Positions 17,625-26,600 of a stretch of DNA of 64,000 bases are shown here, in pieces. The position numbers and the translations under genes were made by a program. Below the pieces are notes generated by a model. It worked only from the letters and a program-made list of their open reading frames with translations. It was not told the origin of the DNA and made no database searches. Source of the stretch: an uncultured Prevotellaceae bacterium (GTDB lineage: Bacteria; Bacteroidota; Bacteroidia; Bacteroidales; Bacteroidaceae); contig CAMVOK010000011.1 in the NCBI GenBank assembly GCA_947169115.1, forward strand, positions 1 to 64,000, read 5' to 3'. The number at the start of each line of letters is the position of its first letter. The stretch's first letter is position 1.

Positions 17625-19160
17625 TTATCGTTTTTTGAAGGTGGCCATGTCTCCGTCGGTCTCGTAGATGCACTGGCGGAGAGCCTTTTCGCTCACCCCG
17701 ACTGCATCTCGTGTTAGTTCAGGCACATTGTAGCTTTTCAGCAGCAATATATTATGCTCGGGGTCGCGTTGGGGCAGGCAAAAGGCTTTCCGGGCATGTC
17801 CCTCATGGTCGAAGTAGGTGATGAAGGGACGTGTGTAGTTTCCGTCCATGCGTCGGCTGCTGAAGACTATCCACCGTCCGTTCGAACTCCATGTGTGGTA
17901 CGAGTCCACGTCGTCCGAGTTGGCTTCGGTCAGGGCATATATGCTGTCGTTCTGGAGGTCTTTCACATAGAGGTCGCTCGACTTGTGCCATATGTGGAAC
18001 TGTCCGTAGTTGCCCTCGGCAAAGAGCAGATACCTCCCGTCGGGACTGATGCGTGGGAAGGAAGCACTACGTTTGCGACTGGCGCAGTCCACCACCAATT
18101 CCGTGGGGCCGAATCGACCAGTCTTCTCGTCGAAGGTCATGCGTCGGATATCGTAGTAAAAGCGGTCGTATGAGATTACTCGCTGCATTTCCCTCATGCT
18201 GTCAGGCAGTTCCACAGGGCTTTCGGGCTCGGCTGCCGTACAGTAGTAGAGCCATTTCCCGTCGGGTGTCCAGCAGGGGAATGTCTCATACTGGGTTGAA
18301 TCGTTCAGCACCAGTTGAACCTCGTTCTTCTCCGCATTGTAGAGCAGCAGGTCGCTGGCTTCGTCCAGCACCTCCAGTTTCTCGGAATGGTGTATGTGGA
18401 AAGCCTGTCCTGTCTTGTTGGTAGAGAAAGCCACGAGGGGTAGGGTGGGGTGCCACGAGGGATAAACCCCGGCCGTCAGTATGCTGTCACCCTTTATCTG
18501 CACCTTCCTTACCTTCCCGTTTTCCACAATAATGGTACCGCCATGTTGGGCACGGACGTGGAAGAGCATTCGTTGGGTCGAATAGTTCTGGTAGTTGTGG
18601 CAGTTGATGCAGTGGTTGTTTTTATCCTCGAATACGCGATTGTTTTCGTAGATGGGACGTTCTGTGAAGTTTGTCAGATTCCTTTGGTAAAGTCCCAACT
18701 GTCGATACAGTTCGTACCCAGGTTCTATCAGTCGGTAGGAGAGGTAGGGGTCAATGTCCTCCTCTGCCACGCTCAGCGTGTGCGTCTCCCACTTCACCCA
18801 TCCTGTGGGATATTCTCCATATACGTTTACGCGGATGTCCTTTCCTCGGTTCTCCTCCAGTATCGAACGCCATTCAGTACTGTCGATATCAACCTTGCAG
18901 TCCTTACCTCCGCCAGTCACTATCTGTCCTCCCTTCTCGCCTTCAAATTCCACGACCACGCCTTTGGCATCGTCAGCCAGCAGTTGGAAGTTCAGCGGTG
19001 CAATGTTGGCCGGGATAGTAATGTTGGTGTAGTCGGGATAAAGTGGAGCCACCGAGTCTGCCTCGGTGTACGAGGAAGGTACGGAATAGTTGGGCTTGCA
19101 GGCACAAATCAGGAGGAACGAAGCAAAAACTATAAGCACGTAGCCTTTATGGTTTCTCAT
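17625..19160 (-). CDS. Beta-propeller (PD40/TolB-like) lipoprotein with a CxxCH motif
   Basis: A 511-residue lipoprotein; the signal FASFLLICACK gives a lipobox with Cys near residue 21. A beta-sandwich-like part (about 50-130) is followed by NHCINCHNYQNY near residue 183, a CxxCH motif of the kind that binds covalent haem c. The C-terminal half has PD40 propeller repeats: AGVYPSWHPTLPLVAFSTN, TFPCWTPDGKWLYYCT, SFPRISPDGRYLLFAEG and YHTWSSNGRWIVFSSRR. No enzyme activity can be assigned. It follows the DUF6057 gene by 147 bp in the same direction. Likely anchored to a membrane facing the periplasm or outside. Haem binding is an inference from the motif only. Confidence 0.7.
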   Translation of the reverse strand: MRNHKGYVLIVFASFLLICACKPNYSVPSSYTEADSVAPLYPDYTNITIPANIAPLNFQLLADDAKGVVVEFEGEKGGQIVTGGGKDCKVDIDSTEWRSILEENRGKDIRVNVYGEYPTGWVKWETHTLSVAEEDIDPYLSYRLIEPGYELYRQLGLYQRNLTNFTERPIYENNRVFEDKNNHCINCHNYQNYSTQRMLFHVRAQHGGTIIVENGKVRKVQIKGDSILTAGVYPSWHPTLPLVAFSTNKTGQAFHIHHSEKLEVLDEASDLLLYNAEKNEVQLVLNDSTQYETFPCWTPDGKWLYYCTAAEPESPVELPDSMREMQRVISYDRFYYDIRRMTFDEKTGRFGPTELVVDCASRKRSASFPRISPDGRYLLFAEGNYGQFHIWHKSSDLYVKDLQNDSIYALTEANSDDVDSYHTWSSNGRWIVFSSRRMDGNYTRPFITYFDHEGHARKAFCLPQRDPEHNILLLKSYNVPELTRDAVGVSEKALRQCIYETDGDMATFKKR

Positions 19161-19307
19161 TTTTAAATTATGTTTTTAACTTTTAACTTTGAACTTTGAA
19201 CTCTCAACTTCTCACTTTTAGCTTCGCTGACTTTTGTCGCGACTCGGCATAGCTCAAACAAATTTGGCTCTGCTCTCGCTGCTCCAAAAGTTCACTTCTC
19301 ACCTTCA
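19161..19307. repeat. Low-complexity spacer between the DUF6057 and propeller genes
   Basis: The spacer starts with word repeats (AACTTTTAACTTTGAACTTTGAAC, CTCAACTTCTCACTT) and continues with GCGACTCGGCATAGCTCAAA, CAAATTTGGCTCTGCTCTCGCTGC. The last part has the look of a dispersed element but no second copy was found in this window. No coding potential was seen. Confidence 0.5.
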
Positions 19308-20903
19308 TCAATTCACTCCCTGATTACTGCTACCCTCCTTGGTGGCATCCTTGCGCTTCGTGGCTTTCAGGTTGCCGAAGAAGTAGTAGTAGGGGTAATA
19401 GCCTTTCCATTTCGGGAATAGTTCGCGTGCATGTTCTGCACGTATTTCGTGGCTACCCATGAAGGGGCGCACCTCTGTCATGAAGGTTTGCAGTCGTGGA
19501 CGGTTGTATTCAAGCGAGGGGAACATCTGTCCCAGTTGGGGATTCTTGGCAGCCATGAGCAACAGGGCTTCGGCCACGCTCTGCGGGGGCATGGAACCTT
19601 GCAGGGGGACGCAACGTTCTATGAACTGGGGCATTGTTTTCGTATAGATATGCACCATCAGACTGTTCCATAGTGCATTAATACTCCGTCCCTCCGTCAG
19701 CGAGGCATTATAGCCTAAGAATACGGGTTGAACGTAGAAGTTCTCGAAACTATCCTGTAGGGGTTCGGTCAGTCTTATCATCTTGAACTCGGGGTCGGCA
19801 TCCACCAACTCACGATGGTGAAGCATGGGGCTGTATTTTTCCACGAACTTTCCCTCGAAGGGAACGCGGTCCAGTATGCGCAGATATTTCTCTGCCACTT
19901 CCCATTCCCCTGTCATCAGGGCACATTTGGCCAAGAGTTTCAGCATACGCAGACTGGGACCGTTCATGGTCATGTTCTCCATGGCATGATGTATGGCCGG
20001 TTGTATCAGTCCTGCGTGGAAGTCGCCGTCGGGAATGTAATAGTTGTTGCCGTTCGTTTCCCCTCCCTCGAAGCCATGGATGTAGGGGTCGTCGTAGTCC
20101 ATACGAATATCAAACAGATGGCTGCATATTTCGTTGGTATGCACCAGCGATATGGCATAATAGGCAGCGATGGTGCGATACGAGAGCTCGGCATTTTTTC
20201 GTGCGGTCTCGCCCATGCCTTTCCAGTCTTGCTCCATCATCTGACATTGCATCCGTGTTACCACACGCACGTAGGGTCTCATCCATTGGGTTACCCCCAT
20301 AGTTACACAGATGATGGCAACAACCAATGCTACCTGGGCATGGTTTTGCTGTGGGGTTTCGTCCTTGGGGGCATGTACGATGTTGGGAAACTTATGGTGA
20401 TGGCTGAACGAGTGTATAATCAGTGCCAACACGAGCAATACCCCGAATCCCAGCAGGGGAATACCCAGAATGCGGCCTGTTTCTGCCTCAAAGTAGAGGT
20501 CGAAGCCCACGTAGGCCACCGCCACCAGATAGGCTGCCGAGGGCACATATTGGAGCAGTCGCCACCAACCGCGCAGACGCAGACAGTAGCCCACCAGCCA
20601 CGCCGAACCACTTACCAGTAGGGCTGTAACGGCACCACCCAGAATAGGCCACCGATACAGTTGTAACATGGCCATGCCTACCCACCATAGGGAAGCCCAT
20701 GGCCTACCTTCCATATACCTCATTAGAGTGGTGTCTGGTGCCCAGAACGAAAATTCGCGGGCTATACGAAACACGTCACCATACCACAGCCATGCCCACA
20801 GCCATGTGAGTACGAAGAAAACCAGCGTTACCGACACGAACCAAGGTTTACGTTGTTTCTCTGGCTGACTGCTATTCTTTTTTATTTTTTCCTTTTTTCC
20901 CAT
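19308..20903 (-). CDS. DUF6057-type membrane protein
   Basis: A 531-residue protein from the ATG at 20903 (MGKKEKIKKNSSQPEKQ). The N-terminal 250 residues have about six hydrophobic segments (PWFVSVTLVFFVLTWLWAWLWY, GAVTALLVSGSAWLVGY, LLGFGVLLVLALIIHSF, VALVVAIICVTMGVTQ). The C-terminal 280 residues are soluble and helical with TPR-like spacing (LRMLKLLAKCALMTGEWEVAEKYLRIL). The layout matches the Bacteroidetes family DUF6057, of unknown function, which I recall next to propeller lipoproteins. The start was chosen because TAAATTTG with TTTG 20 bp upstream lies directly before it and overlaps a longer reading of the frame. Confidence 0.72.
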   Translation of the reverse strand: MGKKEKIKKNSSQPEKQRKPWFVSVTLVFFVLTWLWAWLWYGDVFRIAREFSFWAPDTTLMRYMEGRPWASLWWVGMAMLQLYRWPILGGAVTALLVSGSAWLVGYCLRLRGWWRLLQYVPSAAYLVAVAYVGFDLYFEAETGRILGIPLLGFGVLLVLALIIHSFSHHHKFPNIVHAPKDETPQQNHAQVALVVAIICVTMGVTQWMRPYVRVVTRMQCQMMEQDWKGMGETARKNAELSYRTIAAYYAISLVHTNEICSHLFDIRMDYDDPYIHGFEGGETNGNNYYIPDGDFHAGLIQPAIHHAMENMTMNGPSLRMLKLLAKCALMTGEWEVAEKYLRILDRVPFEGKFVEKYSPMLHHRELVDADPEFKMIRLTEPLQDSFENFYVQPVFLGYNASLTEGRSINALWNSLMVHIYTKTMPQFIERCVPLQGSMPPQSVAEALLLMAAKNPQLGQMFPSLEYNRPRLQTFMTEVRPFMGSHEIRAEHARELFPKWKGYYPYYYFFGNLKATKRKDATKEGSSNQGVN

Positions 20904-20911
20904 AACGACAA

Positions 20912-20943
20912 CAAATTTACGAAAAAACGAGAGAAATGCCAAA
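20912..20943 (-). promoter_or_regulatory. Promoter of the DUF6057-propeller pair
   Basis: Minus-strand TTTG (20943-20940), a 20-bp spacer, and TAAATTTG (20919-20912). The box ends 8 bp before the ATG at 20903, so the transcript would be nearly leaderless. Confidence 0.62.
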
Positions 20944-20950
20944 TTCATTT

Positions 20951-21320
20951 GAGCATTTCTCGCACGGCGAGCGTAGCTCCTTCGGAGCGTCCGATTATCG
21001 AGTGCCAAGGAAGTTCGGCGGAGCCAAAATCACGGAAAACGAGGTTTAAGAGTTTAAAGGTTTAGGTGTTTAAGGCTTTTCTCCCTCCCCAGGGAGGGCC
21101 GGGGTGGGCCTTTAGGGGTTTAAGGTTTCTCCCTCCCTTTGGGAGGGTCGGGGTGGGCTTTCACCCTTCACCCTTAATCCTTCACCCTTAATCCTTCACC
21201 CTTTTCCTTTCCTTGACCCGTCGCGACGGTTCAATTGACCCATCGCGACAGTTCAATTGAACCATCGCGACGGGTCAAGCGTTTCTTGGGCAAGACCGGG
21301 GTAAGGCAATATTTGGAGTT
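20951..21320. repeat. Repeat-filled intergenic region before the GH84 gene
   Basis: No gene. In order: a GC-rich element with GCGAGCGTAGCTCCTTCGGA and CGTCCGATTA (20956-20998) that recurs in changed form at 39396-39440; TTTAAGG words (21045-21075, 21117-21125); two palindromic repeats of the CTCCCTCCC-GGGAGGG-CGGGGTGGGC type (21081-21110 and 21129-21158); CACCCTTAATCCTT words (21160-21205); and three 22-bp palindromes (21213-21278). Confidence 0.75.
21213..21278. repeat. Three tandem 22-bp palindromes
   Basis: Units 21213-21234, 21235-21256 and 21257-21278 follow TTGAxCCxTCGCGACxGxTCAA. Each is close to a perfect inverted repeat centred on TCGCGA. Units one and three are reverse complements except for one base. 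There are no spacers, so it is not a CRISPR array. Confidence 0.88.
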
Positions 21321-21343
21321 ATGAAAAATAATTTTTATCTTTG
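21312..21343 (+). promoter_or_regulatory. Promoter of the GH84 gene
   Basis: TTTG at 21312-21315, a 20-bp spacer, and TATCTTTG at 21336-21343, matching the Bacteroidetes -33/-7 pair. It gives a leader of about 35 bp before the ATG at 21384. Confidence 0.72.
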
Positions 21344-21383
21344 CATGGACATTGATATTATACGTGGACATCTATTTAATACT

Positions 21384-23303
21384 ATGAATCGACATTTCCT
21401 ATTGCCCCTTGTCCTTTGGATGGCTTGTGTTGTGGTCAGGGCACAGCAGCACTACGAGATTTATCCCGTTCCGCAGCAGCAGGAACCCGTGAATGGCGTA
21501 GCTCGTGTAACGCCTCGTGTTGCCATTGTCCCCGAGTCGGGTATCGACAAGCTTACCATAGCCCGTGCCGTTGAGGTGCTGGAGGAGCATGGGTGTGCGG
21601 TGACGGTATCAAAGAAGCCCGTCAAGGGAAAGACCAATGTATTGCTGGGTCTGCAGGGCTCGAAGGGAGTGGCCGACCGTGAGGCTCGCAAGCGTGAACT
21701 GAGTAGCGCAGTGTTTAGTTTACCGAAGTACGACCGCCATGCCGTCAGTCTGAAGGCCGACAAGAAGGGGAATGGCCAGTTGCTTGTCTTGGGTGAGAAC
21801 ACTGATGCCGTATTCTGTGGATTGGCAACGATAGAACAGATGCTCGACCGTGGTTTGGAATCGCTGCCCTGTGCCAACTTCTACGATTATGCCGACACCC
21901 GAACACGTGGCGTAATTGAGGGCTACTATGGTGTGCCCTATAATGCTAAGGTCACAAAGGACCTCTTCCGCTTCATGGCACGTTACAAGATGAACACTTA
22001 TATGTATGGGGCCAAGAGTGATCCCTATCACACCCGTTATTGGGGCGAGCCGTACCCCACCGCCATCACCAAGGAGCAGGAACGTATCGGATATCTCACC
22101 CAGAATATGCTCCGTGACATTGTGGAGGTGGCTCACCAGTCTAAGGTGAATTTCATCTGGGCCATACACCCGGGCACGGCTTTCACCAATCCCGAATCCA
22201 CGGATGTCATAGACCGTGTGATGGATAAGTTCGAGAGCATGTATGGTCTGGGCGTACGTCAGTTCGGTGTCTTTGTCGATGATGTGGGCGTACCTACCGA
22301 CGACCCCACATTGCGCCTCAATGCCCAGCGTCTCACTGACCTTCAGCAGGCAGTCGATAAGCGTTGGAACCAGTCGGGAAAGGCACCGGCCGATACCGTC
22401 AAACCCCTCCAGTTTGTGCCCCAGCTCTATGCTTTCTCGTGGGTGAAACCTGAGGTGGCTCAGAAGTTCTTCTCGTCGCTCTCCTCCACGCCGGCAAAGA
22501 CCGATATCTATATCACGGGGCGCAACGTATGGTCGGTGCCCAATAGCGAAGACCTTGCCATGGCCAACAGTTGGTTGGGGCGCGAGACGGCTTGGTGGTG
22601 GAACTATCCTTGCAACGACAACGATGTTACGAAGCTCTTCCCCATGGACACCTATACCAACTTTGCCGATGAGAAGCATATCGACGGACGTTCACGCATG
22701 GAGGCTACCCTGACGGGTACCGGTACCCTCATTGCCAATCCCATGCAGCAGGGCGAGGCATCAAAGATTGCCCTTTTCAGCATTGCCGACTACGCCTGGA
22801 ACCACAAGTCGTTCGACAATCAGCAGAGTTGGCTGGCATCGTTGCCTGCTGTCGTCGGCAAGGAGAATGCTGAGGCTCTACAACGTGTAGCTCCCTATCT
22901 GCGTTACTACGACAAGGATGCCCTGTCTGCCTTGGTCGATGCTTACAAGCAGTCGGTGGAGCAGGGGAGTCCTCGTCCCGAACCTCTCCTGAAGGAGATT
23001 CGTGAGGTGAAGGCAGCCTGTCGCCAACTGGACAAACTTGCCCGTTCGTCCAACGAGAGTTACAGTCTTTTCTATGAGGATATTCGTCCTTGGGTGGCCA
23101 AACTGGAGATGATGCTGACCATGACAGAGATGTTGCTCGTGGATACCAAGGTGGATGTGGAGCACGACTTGGAGGGTGACCCGAAGTTCCAGTTCGAGAT
23201 TCTGAGCGGACTGGGCGAAGACATCAAACTGTCCGTGCAGACTGCCGAACCTTCAGCCCAAGTGCTGCGTCCCTTTATCGACTGGCTGAAATCCCAACGA
23301 TGA
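21384..23303 (+). CDS. Secreted GH84 beta-N-acetylglucosaminidase (O-GlcNAcase-like)
   Basis: A 639-residue protein with signal peptide MNRHFLLPLVLWMACVVVRAQ. An N-terminal GH20b-like domain (about 25-145) precedes the GH84 barrel, which starts near YADTRTRGVIEGYYGVPYNA and runs through YKMNTYMYGAKSDPYHTRYW, VNFIWAIHPG and GVFVDDVGVP; the DD pair is the catalytic pair of this family. ITGRNVWSVPNSEDL and the helical C-terminal bundle follow. It removes terminal beta-GlcNAc, in gut Bacteroidetes probably from host glycoproteins. The listed frame opens 21 codons earlier, but the promoter box overlaps that part and the signal peptide begins at 21384. It ends before a strong hairpin. Confidence 0.92.
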   Translation: MNRHFLLPLVLWMACVVVRAQQHYEIYPVPQQQEPVNGVARVTPRVAIVPESGIDKLTIARAVEVLEEHGCAVTVSKKPVKGKTNVLLGLQGSKGVADREARKRELSSAVFSLPKYDRHAVSLKADKKGNGQLLVLGENTDAVFCGLATIEQMLDRGLESLPCANFYDYADTRTRGVIEGYYGVPYNAKVTKDLFRFMARYKMNTYMYGAKSDPYHTRYWGEPYPTAITKEQERIGYLTQNMLRDIVEVAHQSKVNFIWAIHPGTAFTNPESTDVIDRVMDKFESMYGLGVRQFGVFVDDVGVPTDDPTLRLNAQRLTDLQQAVDKRWNQSGKAPADTVKPLQFVPQLYAFSWVKPEVAQKFFSSLSSTPAKTDIYITGRNVWSVPNSEDLAMANSWLGRETAWWWNYPCNDNDVTKLFPMDTYTNFADEKHIDGRSRMEATLTGTGTLIANPMQQGEASKIALFSIADYAWNHKSFDNQQSWLASLPAVVGKENAEALQRVAPYLRYYDKDALSALVDAYKQSVEQGSPRPEPLLKEIREVKAACRQLDKLARSSNESYSLFYEDIRPWVAKLEMMLTMTEMLLVDTKVDVEHDLEGDPKFQFEILSGLGEDIKLSVQTAEPSAQVLRPFIDWLKSQR

Positions 23304-23356
23304 TGATTAACGGATATTCCGGATAATCCGGATTTTCCGGAATTTCCAAGTCCATT

Positions 23357-23398
23357 AAACGAGAAGGGGATGTGCAACCGCACATCCCCTTCTCGTTT
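23357..23398. terminator. Bidirectional terminator between GH84 and rubredoxin genes
   Basis: Arms 23357-23374 and 23381-23398 (AAACGAGAAGGGGATGTG and its complement) with loop CAACCG. T-rich sequence follows on the plus strand and A-rich precedes, serving the convergent genes. Upstream (23312-23346) is a CCGGA-rich stretch of unknown role. Confidence 0.85.
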
Positions 23399-23420
23399 CT
23401 AATGGGTTCGTTTGGGCTTA

Positions 23421-23579
23421 TTATGCCTCGCTGAACTCGTCCTTACCTACGCCACAGAGTGGGCAAACCCAATCTTCGGGCAGGTCTTCAAAGGCCGTGC
23501 CGGGGGCGATGCCGTTATCGGGGTCGCCTACTTCGGGGTCATACTCGTAGCCACAAACGTCACAAACATACTTTTTCAT
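23421..23579 (-). CDS. Rubredoxin
   Basis: A 52-residue protein on the minus strand from the ATG at 23579-23577 to TAA at 23423-23421. It reads [20 protein letters not shown] and ends [17 protein letters not shown]. The two CxxCG/CPLCG knuckles bind a single iron, and the length is standard. It is a small cytoplasmic electron carrier, often used in oxygen and peroxide defence of anaerobes. A possible TACATTTG box lies within the AT-rich word repeats upstream. Confidence 0.95.
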   Translation of the reverse strand: MKKYVCDVCGYEYDPEVGDPDNGIAPGTAFEDLPEDWVCPLCGVGKDEFSEA

Positions 23580-23667
23580 AGTGCTAAAAATTATAATTAA
23601 TAAATGTCAAATGTTAAATGTCAAATGTAACCTTTCACTTCTCACTTCTCACTTCTCACTTCTCACC
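23580..23667. repeat. Word repeats upstream of rubredoxin
   Basis: Copies of TGTCAAATGTTAAA and then TCACTTCTCACTTCTCACT fill the gap between the rubredoxin start and the stop of the M60-like gene. On the minus strand the first word gives TACATTTG, a possible -7 box for rubredoxin. No hairpin terminator for the M60-like gene was seen here. Confidence 0.6.
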
Positions 23668-26600
23668 TTAACGTACAACCTGCTTCTTTCCGTTCACAAT
23701 ATACAGGCCAGCCTTGGCAGGACGCTCGATGCGGCGACCCGAAAGGTCATATACGGCCTTCTCATTCGTTGCGATACCATCGCGACCCACAGCCTGTATG
23801 CCTGTGCCCTCTTTCAGGTCGAAGGTGAAGGGCGAAGCCGTCTCGGCATTCACTACGCTCTGGCCGTCGGTAGCAAGAACATTCACGTTGGAGAGTTCCT
23901 GATAGCTGCCTTGCTTAATGATGGCATTGGCGAGGGTGAGGTTGACGTTACCGTTCACGACTACGGGTTCTCCAGCGGCAACGCTCTCAGCATCTGTGAG
24001 TGCTACGATGCCATTGTTGTAGGAAGCCGTCTGCAAACCAGCCAAATCGCTGCTCGTTACGTCGAAGGGCAGGTCGAGGGCAGCATAGCCAGTGTTGGTC
24101 TTCGTGAACTTCACGCTCTCTGCCGTGGTCTCTACGGGGATGTAGGCAGGCAGGTTGCCGTTCAGTACGATGCTCTTGGCCGTATTGTCTTGGTTGATGA
24201 CGTTGTTTGCGTTGACGATGTTCTCTGTTGCGTTGGCCGAACCAATCACTGCCATGGCATTCTCGGGCAGATAGTCGTTCAACTTGGTTGTTATGCCAGT
24301 CCACCACAGCTTATGATCCTCTTCGTTACCGAAGTAGATTTGTGTACGGAAGACAGGGTTGGTCTTGCTCTTGTAGAAGGGACAGGGCACGTCTTCCATA
24401 TTCTCCTCGGCTGCCACGATGGTCAGGTTCTCGATACCCAATGTGCGAATCTTTGCGGGAATTGTCGTGCTCTTTCTGTTGGTAGCCCATACCAGATTTC
24501 CCTCGCTGTCGTAGAACTTATGACCGATGTAGCCAGTGCCCTTGAATGTGATGGTAGTGCCACTTACCGTGCAATAGTCATTGTTGGTGTCGTAGCCCGT
24601 ATGTCCGTCGAACACTTCATAGTCACCGGCATCGCCAACGGCATCCGCACTACTCTGGCCGAGGTTGTTCGTCTTCTTGCTGCCAGCTGCAGCCTGGGGC
24701 TCAAAGGGGTTATCGGGTGTCACGGGCTTCATGGGTAGTATATGGTCGTCGATGAACATGATGTTACCCAACTTCTTGGGATACTTCTGCATGTATTTCT
24801 TGGCATCGTTGATATCCTTCTGTGTGGTAGTTACGGTATAATTAGAGTAGTCGCCCACCTCATACTTATCAACGGGTACGAACATACCATAACTCTCGAA
24901 GAATTCTGAGAGGTCGGCCTGAGCCACATCACAAATCTTCTTTGCTAAATGCAAATAATCGTCTTTACCATAGGAGGAAGGAGTTCCAGGACCACTCCAC
25001 TTATTGATTGGGTTCTTACGCATAGTGCGGAAGAGGTTGGGGTAGAACTGATCGTCGTGGTGCATTACATGGAAATAGAGATAAAGCTGGAAGAACATCG
25101 AAGTCGTGTTCCAGATGTCGCGTCCAAGCCAGGGAGTGCCATTTGCCAATTCTTTGAAGCTATCGTCTGGCAGCATGCGACGCGAGGTGGTTATGCCCTG
25201 TTCGAAGGTGTTGATGTTCGAGAACAGGTTGTTCGAACTCTCCGTAGTACCGATTACGTTGATGCTAGTCTGGTGGTTGTGGCCCATCTCGTGGCTGGGT
25301 CCCCAAAGGCTACCGCTCTTGCGCATGTTATCGTAGTTCATAATGGCTCCTAACGTACTCTCGTTGTAGTAGGTGCCGTAGGTGGAGGCAAACATGTAGT
25401 TGTAGTTGATGGAGAATACGTTCCAGATATTGCGATAGCGTCCCTCGAAGTCCTCTACGCCCATGTAGCGTTCCTCGTTGATGGGGATGGCTTCCCAGAT
25501 GCGCATCAGCCCCTCCATCTCCTTCGGCTCACACTGCTTCACCAGGGCGTTGTCCATGACGAAGACGAGGTGATCGGTCTTCAGGTTCACGTTCTTGCAC
25601 ACGTCGTTCTTCAGCAGGTCTTGTTGCAGCAAAGCCCAGTCTGCATTGGTCATGCCGCGTGTAGCATCCCAATATCCGTGGAGGTCGCCGCCCTCGATGT
25701 GTATCTTGATGTCGGGGTAGTTGGCCAGGTATAGTTTGGGGTCGTTGAGCTGGTAGAAGATATAGAGCATCATCTGTTGGGTTGTGGTGTAAATGTTCAG
25801 ACCCTGGTGCAGGTTGGTCACGGAACCTGTTTGGTTGTTGCCTGGCACACCCTCGGTGCTTACAGCTTCCAATTGCAGGGTGCAGTCCGCGCTGGGAACT
25901 TGGTCCACGTAGATGCAGATGATGTCGTTGCCCTGTGCCACGATGCCTGTGGGGCCGGAGAGTTTACCGAAGCTGTTGCTCATCGTGAAGTTGTCACCGT
26001 TACACATTTTCTGGTAGTGACTGTAAACCTTGTAGTCAGCTATGCGGAAGAACTTCTCGTAGCCTGCCGTGTAGCCGGTGTTCTTGTTGGTGAACTGTTG
26101 CCATGTATTGTTCTTCACCTTCAGCACCATCTCTTGCAGGAGTTTGTGCAGTCCGGCAAAGTCGGCATTCTGGGCCAGTTGCTCGTCGGTGAGTGCCTGA
26201 ATGTTGGCCTTCAATGTGGTGCAAGCCTTGTCCTCGAAGAGATTGTCAAGGTGACTCTGATAGGCATCAATGTTGCTCACCATATTGTTGTACTCCTGTT
26301 GTGAACCACGTGCGGCCTCAATCTGTTCGTCGGTGAGTTCCACTTCCTGGAAAGCCCATGCACTGCCATCGTTACTGGTGCTCCACAGCACCACGTTACG
26401 GGAGCCGTCGGTGTGCATACCTTGGTTGCCCCCATTGCTGTTGGGGATAATCCATTTGTATTCCCACTTGTCGCTTGTGCGGCGTGGGTACAGGGTAACC
26501 TTTGTGGTACCTGTTTTATAGAGGTTGCTGGTTGCGCTCTGGGCCTGAATGTACTTTTCTGTCAGCACGTTCTGGAATGCCCATCCTGAACCGCTCTTTA

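Noticed and set aside
21213..21278. CRISPR array
   Set aside because: Units follow one another with no spacers and there are only three; no cas gene in the window.
23581..24738. 385-residue plus-strand open frame
   Set aside because: Shadow of the M60-like gene's C-terminal region on the minus strand; no start context, composition typical of an antisense frame.
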